From positions 304,890,464 through 304,954,463 of the forward strand of contig CM077116.1 of assembly GCA_039619475.1 (NCBI GenBank): 64,000 bases of DNA, read 5' to 3'. The translations under genes and the position numbers were made by a program. This document shows positions 29,901-43,200 of the stretch, one piece after another. The stretch comes from Icerya purchasi (lineage: Eukaryota; Arthropoda; Insecta; Hemiptera; Monophlebidae). The notes under the pieces were generated by a model. The model saw only the letters and a program-made list of their open reading frames with translations, had not been told where the DNA came from and made no database searches. The number at the start of each line of letters is the position of its first letter. The first letter of the stretch is position 1.

Positions 29901-32900
29901 ACTGCTTCCAAAATGAGAAATTTCTTGATCGAAGGTACAAACACGACTAGTAACTAACTAAAAATCTTCTGAGATCTTTCACCATTTCTTTTTCCTTTCC
30001 GCCCCGTCATCACCGGCCTTTATCGAATCAGGTACACGCTTTGTCTTGCGGTGGTCAATGATTGACTATCTCGACCGACAACAGGATCACACACCCGCAC
30101 ACATTTACTCTTTTCAAATTTCCTAAGTTTATTTTATTATTTCTGAATTTTATCTTTAAACCGTGTAATGGGCACATTACACACGTTATCTTCGGTTGAT
30201 GCATTTAACACAATGCTCTGAGTCATATCGCTCGATTTCGAGCATCGTGGCTGCCTATTTGTACACTAGCAGTACCGAATAGGCAGCGCTCATGGCATAC
30301 ATGCAACGCGAGTGTACGCACGCAAGACCACACCCGGAACTGATTGGTAATCGTTTGATTTATCGATATACAAGTGCAGTCCCGCGTGTGTCTGTGCTGT
30401 GTGTACTGAACTAACGCGCATATGATGGTATATGTGGTGGTTTTCCATTGCCTTCCACGTGATTATTAGCGAGTATTTAATTTAATTCTTTGTGATAAGT
30501 TCTGTCGTCGTCCGGGATCGAACCCGTAACCTCCGTAATGGAAGTCAAGCGCTCTAGCAACTAGGCTATCGCGAACACAATGCTGCGAACTATTAAATCG
30601 GTTATAGATGTTTTGTTATTTTTTATTTACTTCTTAAATTTAACTCTTAGAACACGGAGTTTTAGTGATGCAGAAGGAAGTTTGAGAATTAATGTCTCAT
30701 TAACGCATAAGAATCACAGAAAACAACAGTTGGAAAGAGGTATTCAAAAGAATAAGATGAACCATCTTCAGCGGTCGCCATTCAATCAGCCACTGATCAA
30801 TTCATCCTACGTCCAGTTTACTCTGTGATACCGCCCATAGTTAACCATAGTTCCGCGCTTTACCTAATAGTTTATATATACAACGTTGATTTTGGAAATA
30901 ACAATGGACGCATTCTTTTCGGATAATCAAAATAAAAAAAAAGTTGAAAAACACAGTTAAACTATCCCACTGAAACAACTAAGATTTAGGAAGTAAAAGG
31001 TCTTACATTTATAATTAACGTCAATATGAAAGCTTTTTTTTCAGTCCGATTTAGTAAAGACAACAGGGATCATCGAAATATGTAATTTACAGCAATGACA
31101 AATGATCTTATTAAAAAACTGCTTTCTCTTCAAAGGTTATTATTCTGTCGCATAATACTAAAGTAAGCTGAAAATAACTTCTCTTTTTTCCTTAGCTTAA
31201 ATCGTTTTTTTTTTTATTTTTATTTTACAGAAAACATGTGACACGTTGAAGAATTTCAAATTTGATGATTTACAAGCAAAAGGGAAATATTATTTAGCTC
31301 AACAGTTTAACACGAAAAATCCAATTTGGTAGTTTATATATGAAATTAAAGTATATAACAATAATTTTAATAATACGCATCACGAGAAAAACAAAAATGT
31401 TGAAGTGTACTGTTACGGTAAAAGTTGACCAAGAATTGAGAGGCTATGCGAGATAAACCGTGCGAAAAAAATGATAAAAAGTCTGTTGATCAACCTTAAA
31501 AGGCAGACAAAAATATATTTAAAAATACTATAATATATATGTATATACATCTACCTTTCGTTGCAAACAAAAATCTTAAAATCACCTCGGAAATGTGACC
31601 TTACTGGCAAAAACTATACGTTCTTTGGACGACACTTGGAGAAATGTTATGATCAAGTAATATTCGAAAGACCATCAAATGAGTAAAATCAAGTATTATT
31701 ATCACGAAACGCAGCAAACCAGAAAAAACAAAAGTACTCCATAAAAGGAGGAATCTAATGATTGTAAAATGTCGAGTCGCGCATCGGGGCTGAAATTTTA
31801 TAAGAAAAAAAGTCGAGGATTATAGGTGTTAATAAAAGATCGCCTATGCGCAGTCATGCATTTGTGCGGGGAGAAAAAGAAATCTAATTTAATATTCGTT
31901 TAATTACTGGACAGTATGTTATTAAATTTTATCAAAGAGTTTTCCGGTTAAAATATTACGAAATTAAACGATTTTGGCTTGTTTTCTAATTATATAAAAA
32001 CCGTAAGAATAAAAATACAGTGTCCAAAAATTTTAAATATCGTAGGTGGCACATTAAAATTAAACAATTTGAAATGGCCAGCGAATAAGTGTTGGGAAAT
32101 CTTAGAATACTAACGATACACTTATTAAACGGTAAACTTTTATGAGAAGGTTCCTACCTATATGTATGAATAATATCATGGTCATGGATTAATGTTTATT
32201 TTCGAAGCTTGAATGTTCTTTATAATCAAAATACTGCCAGCATAGTAAATAGTATACAAATATGATAATACACCGAATAGCCACTGAATTTGTCTTCGGA
32301 CGAACGATACTGATAACGTCTTTAAATTATTTGAATCTATCACGTAAATCATATTACAATTATTCCTATCACGCAGAATCATCAACTGATTTAGAACACC
32401 AATAAAACTTTTTTGAGCAAACATATTGGTGTATTTCTTTGTTGTTTTTTTTTTTTTTTTTGTTAGCCCATAGTAATTTAAGATTTACATTCTATATTTT
32501 CTTACTTTTTTGGGAAGTAATTAATGTAAGTGAAAATAAGAAAAAGTTTTCTCCCTGTATGAACAATTTAAATACCACTTACGCTTTGAGAGGGATTAGT
32601 TTTGTTGTATACGAATGTTACATCTCGAGTAGTTTTTATTCAATTACAGTTGGTCTTCGATATAACGGACTAATTGGGGGGAAAGCATAGTCCGTTGTTA
32701 TGAAAGTCCGATAAATCGAAATCACCACCCTTGTATTTCAATAAAAGATCCATTTCGTGTTAATTGGCACACAGACGGCGCAGAATTAGCAAACAATCAC
32801 ACACTTAAACTACAAAAAGTTTAACTTTAATTTTTACGCTTAAATCTAGAAAACTGTAAATTAAAAACTAAAAAAAAAAAACAAAAAAAAACACCTAGAG

Positions 32901-35900
32901 AATCGACTGTAATTAGTAAAATGGGAGGAGTGTCAGATGATTAAGGCGATTACAATGAACTTTAGGATAACGAGCACGTATTTAAGTACAAATTATCTGG
33001 AGTTTTTGAAACAGTCAAATTTGTTGTGCTCTAAACTTCCGTCGATGTTATTCGCTGACATCGCGCTATAATCACGATGTTGCGAACCAAAAGTCCCGTT
33101 TTATGACGCAATGTTAACATCGCTATTTACGTTTCGCCTAACAGCGTATACGCTATTCAATAATCTTTATTCGCTGACGCTTTTAAATTCGTTAAGCCTT
33201 CTCTTTTTTTTATTCACGCTTTAGTTGCGAATGACGCAATTTTAATCAGGTGGTCAGTCGATCAGTCCGATATATATACAGGCCCGTTTTTCGATGTCTT
33301 TCTTCAGATTTAGTTTGATTCTGGTTCTCGGCAAAACCTATGCCGGAATAAGTCTACGCGGTATCGGATTAACCGATAAATCGAACAAGTCTGTCCGATT
33401 AGTTTTTCGCCTTTCGTAGCGCTAATCGTGTCTTCGCAGGTTAACGAATCCTTATATCTATTCACCACTTTCGTTTTTACGTGAAATAAACGCGAAATCA
33501 AATTAGAACGTTCTTTGTTGTTTTTCATCGAAAAGTAGTTGATCAGTGTTCCCGTATTCATCCGGGATCACAACAAATTAAACCAAACACTGGTGGAGAT
33601 ATTATCATAAATTTTTGAAATTTGGACGATCAAAAAGGCATTTAAGCCGACCGGATATGCTGTAATGAATTAGGCGCGAAACAAATGCGTTTCGAGACAA
33701 AAATACATTTACAAGTAATAAAATCATGTTTACCTGTTGCGTATGAAACCTTACAGTGATCTGTGCGAAAATATTATCTTCATCTACTAAGTAAGTGGTA
33801 CGGATATGAGCAATTTTCGGCTGTTCTAAAGCTTTAAGATATTTCCATCGAATTGTTTTTTTGTCTGTATTATTCAGCATTTCCTGAAATTTATACACTT
33901 TTACATATTGAAACTAATTCGATTGGGCGTTCCACATTATTGTATTTGTACATTTTTGTTAAGGTAACGCTAGTTATTCACAAAATACTGTAAATACTAC
34001 TATTAAATTGTTTACATATTACCGGGTAATCTCGGCGATATTTAATAACGTCGAATTTTGTTCGCAGGCTGCGAACAATATTTTAAAGAGATGATTTATT
34101 TGCAGAGTCAACTTTTATTAATTCTTACCAAATCTTACATACAATAAGGTTACATTATCTTAAATTTTATACAAAATAAACATTTATAACACGGGTTCTA
34201 GATTTGTCTCGTTCCGGATCCGAATAGCTTCTAGGTTTATATACCTAATCTGAAATTGAATATTGGTTATACCAGAGTATTACCTGGGGGAAAGTAAAGG
34301 CGGATTCCAAGTAGAAAGAAATTGGCCCCAATATTCTCATCAGATCCATTAGGTTTAGTACATTATGAAAAGCTTAATTTCACAGTCCATGATACCATAT
34401 TAAGAATATAGGAACTCACTTTATTTTACTTTAATATTAGCTTATTCCTTAATTACCGTTAAAACCTTTAATTTGAATATTTTGGCAGAGTGAGTTTTTT
34501 TAAAGCAGAAAACATAAATATAAATCTAACTCTATAAATATAAAATTTGGACTTTGAAAAAAAAAAAAAAAATGAAATAAATAAGAAAGTGTATTGCGCA
34601 GCTACTGATTAATTTTCCTATTTAAAACATAAACGACAAAAGAATTGATTTCGACAATTGCAGGTACAGGAAGAACTCTACTTTTGATCGAAAAAACGAA
34701 CTGCAGGAAATTGCTAATAATTAATATTTTGAGGAAAATGTGGACGCAAGCAAGGTAAAAAGGAAGATGAAACTGCAGCAAAAATATTCAAAAAATGACT
34801 CTAAAAATTATTCTTAATAAAATCAAGTTAAAAATATTATTGAAATATTATCAGGTTCCGTAGGATTCATAAGGAATGTTTTAAAATAAGCTGCGGGATC
34901 GTATTTTACATTTACATAACGAAAGAAATGATTAACATAAACGCTATTTATGGAAGTATTATTGAATAAATTTTAAGAATTTCTTATCAAAAAAACCCCA
35001 AGGTGGATCAATTTGTGATTTTAACTGTTCGCTTTTTATAAGAAGCAAAGAAAATATGACCTGTAAATAATTGTTGAGGCGATTTTTCGAATTGTAGGTG
35101 ATATTTTTTGTTTTGAAATTGACAATCATGTATTTTTTTGAGTTAACCAGTATCCTACTCGTAAAATTGTTAAGCAGCAAATGAATTCGGAAAATTTCAA
35201 AAATCTTCACCCCCCCCGCCGCAATGTTGAAATATGCAATTTCGCGAGAAAACTTTATTCTAATAAATTTACATAGAGGTTTGGTGAAAAATTGAATAAA
35301 CCTTCCTAGAGAGTTATTGAATTTTAATTTTTTGTCGTTCTGAAATGATTGGTTAGGATTTGCACATTATATGTATGCGCAATTCTAAAAAATAGTGTAC
35401 AACTTAAAAAAAACATCATCGCTTCCCTTAGCGATTGACGCATGTTTTAAAAGTGAGTAATTAAAATCAAAGACCAGACAAGTCAAAGATTATTTGTGAA
35501 AACTGAATCCTGAAATTTATACCGCAATATCGTTATATTTTATGGATACCTTGTATACTTTAAAGATAAGAAGAAAAAACGTGTCGACGGTAGATATTAT
35601 AAATTGGCATACTTCTTCTTCTTCTTTATAGTGCCATACTCAACTTCTGAGCGTCGGCGACTACCTATTTGTACATCTCAGCTGTACAGATATAGATAGT
35701 GTACTAGGCAATTGTTATATGCAACGCAGGTGTACACACGCAAGACTACATTCGGAACTGATAGTAGCCGCTTGTTATCGCGCTACAAGTGCAGTCCCGC
35801 GTGGGTCTGCTGTGTACTGACCTAGCGCGCATATGATGTTGTACGTGGTGGTTTGCCATTGCCTTCCACGTGACTATTAGCGATTATTTTATTTATTTAT

Positions 35901-37251
35901 TTAATTCTTGTAATAAGTTCGTCGCTGCTCGGGATCGAACCCGTGATCTTCATAACGGAAGGCATACACCTTTGAAATTTAAATTTTACTTAGAGAATAC
36001 TCTTTTCCCTCGTACCAAAAAAAAAAAAAATAAAATTCGTTTGCTTCGACTCCTCTCCTTGCTCACTTCGACTGCACTTCGGGGTATTGTTAACGGTTGA
36101 ACTATCGAAGCATTAAATGTTTATGCTCCCGTACACCATAAAGGAGTACTTCCGTAAATTGTAATTCATAATAAAAATATGCCGATACTCCTATACCATT
36201 ATTTTTCTATAAAATAAATTCTTTGTGATGTTCAATTCTCTAAAATTCTCAATTTTCTATTATTTCCGGTCATTTGATTATGATTAAATTATTGCACAAT
36301 TTCCGTCATGTAATTGTCAGCTGACATCGTTAAGATAACAAGGATTTTCAAATACTATTCATTTTTAAACCAATCAAATAAAAAATAAAACGTAAGAAAA
36401 AAAAATGAAAACATTAATTAGCTGACCGAATTTTTTTTTGTTCATAGAGAGAAAATAAAAATACAGGAAAATCAAGTATAGTTAAAAACATTGCTTCAAA
36501 GACGAAATTGGGACAGATTAAAAGTTAATAAAAGATCCCCATTTCTACTTCGTGCCCCACAATTTAATGATGTCATAATTAGAAAATAGCATAAAAAACT
36601 AAAAATTATTGTTGTTTTGAAAAATTTCATTTTTATTCCATTCCCAAAAATATCACGTTTCCATTCGTTTGTATTTTAATTTCCCCGCGTAGAATGTCAT
36701 CGTGTATTCGCCGGAGAAACTTTATTTAAAACGGTTACTGAAGAGTTAAAGCCAGTGGTCCTCAACCCGCAACTCGCCAACATTGTTACTGCGACTCGTT
36801 ATCATTTTACGGATGTTATACTACCGCAAAATAATGTACTTTCTGACATATATATTGTTATCAGCGTGTTAAAAGACATTTTGTTGATTTTCATCGTTTC
36901 CTAGAACAGGAATTATTTCGTCATTGTCACATTAATTAATTCTCAGAATACCAGCGGGCATTAGGCATCATGTTTCCTCTGCTTATTTTAGGGAATTTGA
37001 AAATTTTTGTAGGTATCATCACTTTATAATTTCGGTTCTCCGTTTAAGGTATTTCTTTTTATTTTCGTATCATCCTGATATGAAATGAGCGGTTGTTCTT
37101 TACATTTTATAATTAATCGGTTCATCAATGAGATTTTTTAAAGTTAAATAGATTTTTGATTTGCTTTTCGTTCCGTTTTCATTTAAACGTGTTTTTAATT
37201 ACGGTTCGGTTGATCTGTCTATTGGTATAATTCGAGCTATATTTATTTTTT

Positions 37252-37286
<35 letters not shown>

Positions 37287-40200
37287 ATAAAATAATAATA
37301 TTATCTGATATATTATCTTTCGGAAGCGCCAGCGGCTTTGACCTAACGACTACAGAAATTATGGAAAGGGTTAGATAGAGAGACGATTAGAGCTTACGAA
37401 AGATTGAAGTACAGGAATTATATCTGGTGATGGAAGGGAAAGGACAAAGGAAGAATTATAAGGAGCAGGAAGACCAAGTGTTAAGATTTTGAAGTACAAA
37501 ACAGAGCGCTCAGAAGCAAGGGCATGGTATTCAAAGAAGATGTGGTTTGCAATATATAGCGGAGGAGAAATGGAACTAAGAAGGGGACAATCGGGAGAGA
37601 AGGACAGGGAAAAACGAAAACGTGAAGAGGGTAGAAGGTAGTGATTAAAACGCAGTCTGGTTAAGGAAACGATCACGAAGCGTTGATAAGAAGAGGAATG
37701 ACGCCACGGCTGACAACATGGAACCGGCTGAATTTGAAGATAATGAGAGGCGGGATTACAAAAATAAAGAAGGATAGATGTGCGACCATAGTCGGGAATG
37801 ATTAGCTGACGAAAGAAGGAGGATGTTCGAGGTAAGAAAATTACAGAGTAAAGGACCATTGCGGGCGGCCGAACGGGCTAAAAAATCAGCTAACTCGTTG
37901 CCTTCGATGCCACAATGGCTAGGAACTCACAAAAGGTCAATAGTACAGGGTGCGGCAGCATAACTTCCCGTTTTAAAATGCGCCACTTTTTTTCTACTAA
38001 ATTTTTTAAAGAAATAATAACAGAAAATCGAAATAAAACTGCAAAGAAAGAAGCATACATATTGCCCCAATGGGGGATCTAGAGTATGTTATTTGATTTT
38101 CTGTTTTTATTTCTTTAAAAAATTTAGTAGAAAAAAAGTGGCGCATTTTAAAACGGGAAGTTATGCTGTCGCACCCTGTAATAGAGCGGGATGAGAGTAG
38201 ATTGGACATGAGAAAATCAATTGAGAGAATAATAGAGCTGGAGGAATTAGAAGGAGAAGAAGAAATAGCTTGAAGAACACTTTTGGAATCGGAGACAATG
38301 AGACATTTACCGGTCCCTCTTATGGACGGAATGAAAGAGACTTCGGGTAAAATGGAGATAGACTTCGCCATGAAGATAGAACAGAAGGAAGGGTGCTTGA
38401 AAGATTCAGAGTGATGCAGTGAGAAGCAGATAAACGTTCTGCCCACCTCGTTCTCGTTTTTAGAACCGTCAGTAAAGAATGTTAGATGAGAAGGAAAAGA
38501 TGTATCAAGCAAGTGGAGGAATTCGGCTTGGATTGTAAAATGTGCGATGGAGCTGATCTGGAGAGGAAGAGAGAAGAGATTAATAGTCTGCCAAATGCTG
38601 GTGAAGTCATGGGAAAAGTAAGGAAGCTTGGAATAAGAAAAGACACGAGGCGAAAAACTGGAGACTCGAGCTGCTACAAGGATCGGGATTTTATGAGGAA
38701 CAAAACACCAATGGTTTTTAATACCAAGATGATAGGAGGAGATAAGATTAGATGAGGCCACAGAAAGACGTTAATTAGAAAATTGTAACCAAGCTGCGAT
38801 CTGCGGATAAAAAGTGGTTGTATCGCAGATTCAGAAAGGATAGCAGGAATAGGAGAGGATTTTTTTAATGTTGTGATAATATTTTCTTCTGATTGTGTAG
38901 TTTTTAAACCTGTGCCGAATTTCATTCGCTAATCGTTTAAATCCTGATTATTTTATTGTTTTTCTGGTTATTTTTTGTTTTTTCGTGATGGCTAGTAAGA
39001 AACGTAAAATTAATGATAAAATGCGAACATTGAAAAAAAAGGGGCAGCGTTGTATTTTTTTGCATAATTTTGTCCAAAACCTGCATATTCAGTGTACATT
39101 ACTGTAATGAAATACAATGTAAAAAAGCACTACGAAACCAAAAAACAGAATGTTAAATTTGATGAATGTAAAGGTCAGTTACACACAAATAAAAAAGCAA
39201 ATCTAAAAAAAAAATTACCTGTTAACAATTTGCTTTTATAAACAAAATTTAGAAATGTAAGTTATATTGTAGTAAAAAATCTAAAGCAATATATTCTTAA
39301 AAGTTCATATGAGATAACTATTGTTAGAACTGAAGAATTAGCGGATTTAGAAAATCTATCTTCAATGCAATATCACCGTATCATATCAGCAATATTGCGA
39401 GAATGTTACGAAATTTATAATCAAAGCCGTGAATTTTATTAAATCTAGAGAGCTAAATCACCGTGAATCTCTTAATCCTTTCTTTTACATATCAATGTAG
39501 AATATGAAAATGTTATTTATTTTTTATCAAGTTTCGTTATGGTTTTCTCAAAGAAAATATCGGAGAGAGGGTTTGAATTGAAGAAAATTATTGTTACCTT
39601 TACGGAAAGGAAAGAATAATCCATGTTCGAATTTTCAAGTCCCAATTAGTTTTTTTTCCCCCCATCACAACTGACCAACTTTAGTGGTCATTTAGCGATT
39701 AATTTATTGCGATAAAGAATGTTTTGTGGAGGGGTAGTACTCACAAGGAAAGTACACGAGTTGTCAGACGCCGATTTTGATGAAATTTGGATATGTTGTA
39801 GAGTATAAAAAAATATTAGACTCGTGTTTTTTTTTTATCGGCCCATATGCAGTTTCAAGGAGTGAAAACCACCCCTAAAGTTCACCCCCAAAATTCGTTT
39901 TTCCTAAATATCTCGTCTTCAACTCGATATTTTTTTATGAAACATAATGGAAATTATTTCTCGCGCAAAGGACAAGTAATCCACAGTGATTTAAGCAGTG
40001 GGGTTGCATCCCCTATTTTCTAGGGGGCGAAAACACCTTTTTTTTGGTCATAATTATGGAATAAAAAATTATAAAATAACATAAAAAAATAATAAAACTT
40101 TTTTTAACACACACAATTAAAAAATAAAGTTGACGTGTTTCGGCATTTTCATGAATTTCACCCTTAAAGGAGGTAAAACACCCCTTACAAGAAAAATCAA

Positions 40201-43200
40201 TAAATACATGTATCAAGTAATCCAATTTCGTAAATAATTTATATGTAAGGGTTTTTGAGGTCGCTGATTACGAATCCGTCATCAGATTTTCTTAATTCAA
40301 AATGGAGGATCCAATGTGGCGGGCAAAAAAGTCAAAAAAGCATTAATTTTAATGACAAATTGTATACGAGGATTTTTAAGGTCGCTGATTACAAATCTGT
40401 TATCAATTTTTGAAAATTCAAATTATCCCGTGCTTTATAACCATACAGCCCCAAACCCCTAAAACCCAGACAGGCATTTAGCCTGTATTTTTCTAAATCA
40501 ACCAACCCTAAATTCCTAACCCCAGTCATGCCAGAGGCCTGTGTTTTATGACCGGTAAACCACAAACTCCTAAACTCCAGACAGGCCAGAGACCTGTGCG
40601 TTATAACCATACAGCCTCAAACCTTTAAACATCAGACAGGGCGATTGTCTATGATTAAAACCGCACAACTCCTAAACTGCAGACAGATGAAAGGTCTATT
40701 CATTGTGGTACGCTGGAAAACCGGTCTTATAATTAACTTATTTAAAAAATTACTGGTACAGTTCAACTTATGTATTTATTTATTTATTTATCTATTTATT
40801 AACAATAATCATTCTATTCGTACGTAAATAATAAAAATAAATTAATAAGTAGCCAAGGTTAATTAGTAATACAACAAATTGTTCTTTGGAATAAACTTTA
40901 ATACGTTAGGAGAATTACATTCAATGAGTAAATCAAAACATTTACTACTAGAATCTGAAATATAATTATCAACATTTTTATAAATCAACACATCATTAAA
41001 TGTTATCACGTATTTAACTGTATTAATTGTTTTCGTAGATTTATATAAATACACAACTTAATAATGCATCTGATTTAATTGTTTGTATAATGTGTATTTA
41101 TTATTATATAAATTGTATTACTCATTATAATAAAATTACTCATTATACGATTTGTAGTAATAATAGTCATGAAAGAAGTGGGTTAAGCATAATGTGTTTT
41201 TGCACCACAAGCACGTTATAATAGCTCGTTTATAACAGATATCGCACTTCACGTTATCAGAGTTAAAACAAAATTCTTTTGAGTTCGGTTCTTCCTCTGG
41301 CCGTTTGTCAATGTAACCTGCTGCATACCAAGCACATAAGAATGAATTTTTGAATCTAGGACTTGATAGTTGGTTATGTGTAAGTGATTGCATTTTAATA
41401 ATATTGTTTCTATCGTGTAAATTAACATCTTCGTTTAAGAGCAAGACGGCATCCGCAAAAGTATGTGTCTGATGTTTAGAAGTTTGAAGCTGTATGGTTA
41501 TAGCGCACAGCCCTCTGGCTTCTCTGAGGTTTAGGAGTTTGGGGTATGTTGGTTTAAAAAAAACACAGGCTAAATGCCTGTTTGGGTTTTAGGGGTTTGG
41601 GGCTGTATGGTTATAAAGCACAGGATAATTTGAATTTTCAAAAATTGATAACAGATAATCAGCGACCTTAAAAATCCTCGTATACAATTTGTCATTAAAA
41701 TTAATACTTTTTTGACTTTTTTGCCCGCCATATTGGATCCTCCATTTTGAATTAAGAAAATCTGATGACGGATTCGTAATCAGCGACCTCAAAAACCCTT
41801 ACATATAAATTATTTACGAAATTGGATTACGTGATACATGTATTTATTGATTTTTCTTGTAAGAGGTGCTTTACCCCCTTTAAGGGTGAAATTCATGAAA
41901 ACACCGAAACAGGTCAATTTTATTTTTTAATTGTGTGTGTTTAAAAAAGTTTTATAATTTTTTTATGTTATTTTATAATTTTTTATTCCATAATTATGAC
42001 CAAAAAAAAAGTGTTTTCACCCCCAGAAAATAGGGGATGCAACCCCACTGCTTAAATCACTGTGGATTACTTGTCCTTTGCACGAGAAATAATTTCCATT
42101 TTGTTTCATAAAAAAATATCGAGTTGAAGACGAGATATTTAGGAAAAAAGAAATTTTGGGGGTGAACTTTAGGGGTGGTTTTCACCCCTTGAAACTGCAT
42201 ATGGGCCGATAAAAAAAAAACACGAGTCTAATAATTTTTTATACTCTACAACATATCCAAATTTCATCAAAATCGGCGTCTGACAACTCGTGTACTTTCC
42301 TTGTCAGTAGTACTCCCTCTGAAATCTTAATAATGGCTGGACAAGGTCTAAAGGCTTATTTCGCCACAGTCTGCGTATTTCACCGGAGTTATCCAGCAAA
42401 TTGTTAGCAAGAGGGTTCATATGAATGCTAAGTCGGGCGACATGTTTATTTGCTTGTTTTTTGATTTCATCCTCCACAGACATGACATTCAAGTCATTAC
42501 GGAGGGTATAATTTGAGACGTACTAGGGGGCTGCAGTAATGGTTCTCAATACCCTATTTTGATATCGTTGTATTTTCTGTAAGTTCGATGTTTTTGCGCA
42601 GCCCCACAGCTGTATACCGTACAGCCAGATTGGTTTTAGAGCTACTATTTTATATAATAGAGTTTTACTGTCTAACGATAAGCCCAATCTCTTAGCTAGT
42701 AGCCACGACATGGTTCTAATTTTAAACCTCAAATGCTCCATTTTTTTCTGAATGTGAGTACCCTAGGTCAGCCTAGCGTCCAAGTGCATGCCTGAATATT
42801 TTACGTTATTATTGATATTTAGCATTACGACGTTATTTATTTTGATTGGCAGGCGTTCAATTTTTCGATTTGTGAATGAAATATGCGTCGACTTACTTTC
42901 GTTGACTACTATGCGCCATCGTTTTAGCCAAGTTTCCACATGCCGAAGTGACTCCTGCAATTTTTCTGTAGCTGTGTTTTCACACTTATTAACGACCAAG
43001 ATGGCTGCGTCATCCGCGTACAAAAGTCCCAAATAGTCAGTAAACTTTGGCTTTTTAGTTAATATAAAAAAACATTTCGGTAATTTAAAACCGAACGAAA
43101 AATATAACTTGATAAACAACTTTTGTGCATGAAAGATTTGAAAATAAACTTACAAAATGGGAAAGCCAGTTTAAAAATACCGCTTTAACTGATATTTCGA

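Larger units (their letters stand above)
37258..38930 (-). mobile_element. LINE with RNase H, family A copy 3, interrupted by a MITE
   Basis: Minus strand, 5'-truncated. In order: [18 protein letters not shown] (post-RT), [13 protein letters not shown] (RNase H motif 1), [15 protein letters not shown] (third RNase H motif), [17 protein letters not shown] (fourth), then [10 protein letters not shown] and the terminal [15 protein letters not shown] block. It ends in a long poly-A (T run at 37258-37282 on the plus strand). The expected Glu of the second RNase H motif is lost and a TGA replaces a Trp, so it is inactive. Confidence 0.8.
39743..42306. mobile_element. 2.56-kb long-TIR DNA transposon (Mutator-like by TSD), nested in jockey
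   Basis: Ends ACAAGGAAAGTACACGAG and its complement, with arms of about 0.7 kb. It is flanked by the 9-bp duplication GTAGTACTC (39734-39742, 42307-42315). The inner ends of the arms dissolve into a subterminal tandem repeat (unit about 65 bp, with ATAACCATACAGCCCCAAAC), about five copies at left and two to three at right. The centre holds a cysteine-rich ORF on the minus strand. A 9-bp duplication and long arms fit Mutator-like elements; no transposase catalytic core is present. Confidence 0.75.
39650..43060 (-). mobile_element. Jockey-clade LINE, 3' part, split by a 2.56-kb element
   Basis: The minus-strand coding runs [12 protein letters not shown] (RT box), [41 protein letters not shown], then [12 protein letters not shown] and [17 protein letters not shown]. 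Reading continues across the insertion at 42306/39743 to PSTKHSLSQ and a stop, followed by a short 3' UTR and poly-A near 39650-39657. It is frameshifted and 5'-truncated near 43060. The closest relative in the window is at 62835-63795. Confidence 0.82.

Noticed and set aside
30500..30576. Genuine tRNA gene
   Set aside because: The A and B boxes belong to a SINE head; the rest does not close into an acceptor stem and the same sequence recurs with SINE bodies.
30580..30828. 82-codon ORF starting beside a SINE
   Set aside because: No recognisable domain, and the start falls within the SINE junction; likely chance.
37944..38180. Tc1/mariner MITE with a TA duplication
   Set aside because: TA is present at both ends, but the uninterrupted LINE frame shows that the duplicated bases are ATAG, with TA belonging to the element ends.
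38486..38755. 89-codon plus-strand ORF
   Set aside because: Shadow of the minus-strand LINE coding sequence.
37371..38761. Two independent host genes (162 and 251 codons, minus)
   Set aside because: They are pieces of one RNase-H LINE, and the end of the larger ORF is translated MITE sequence.
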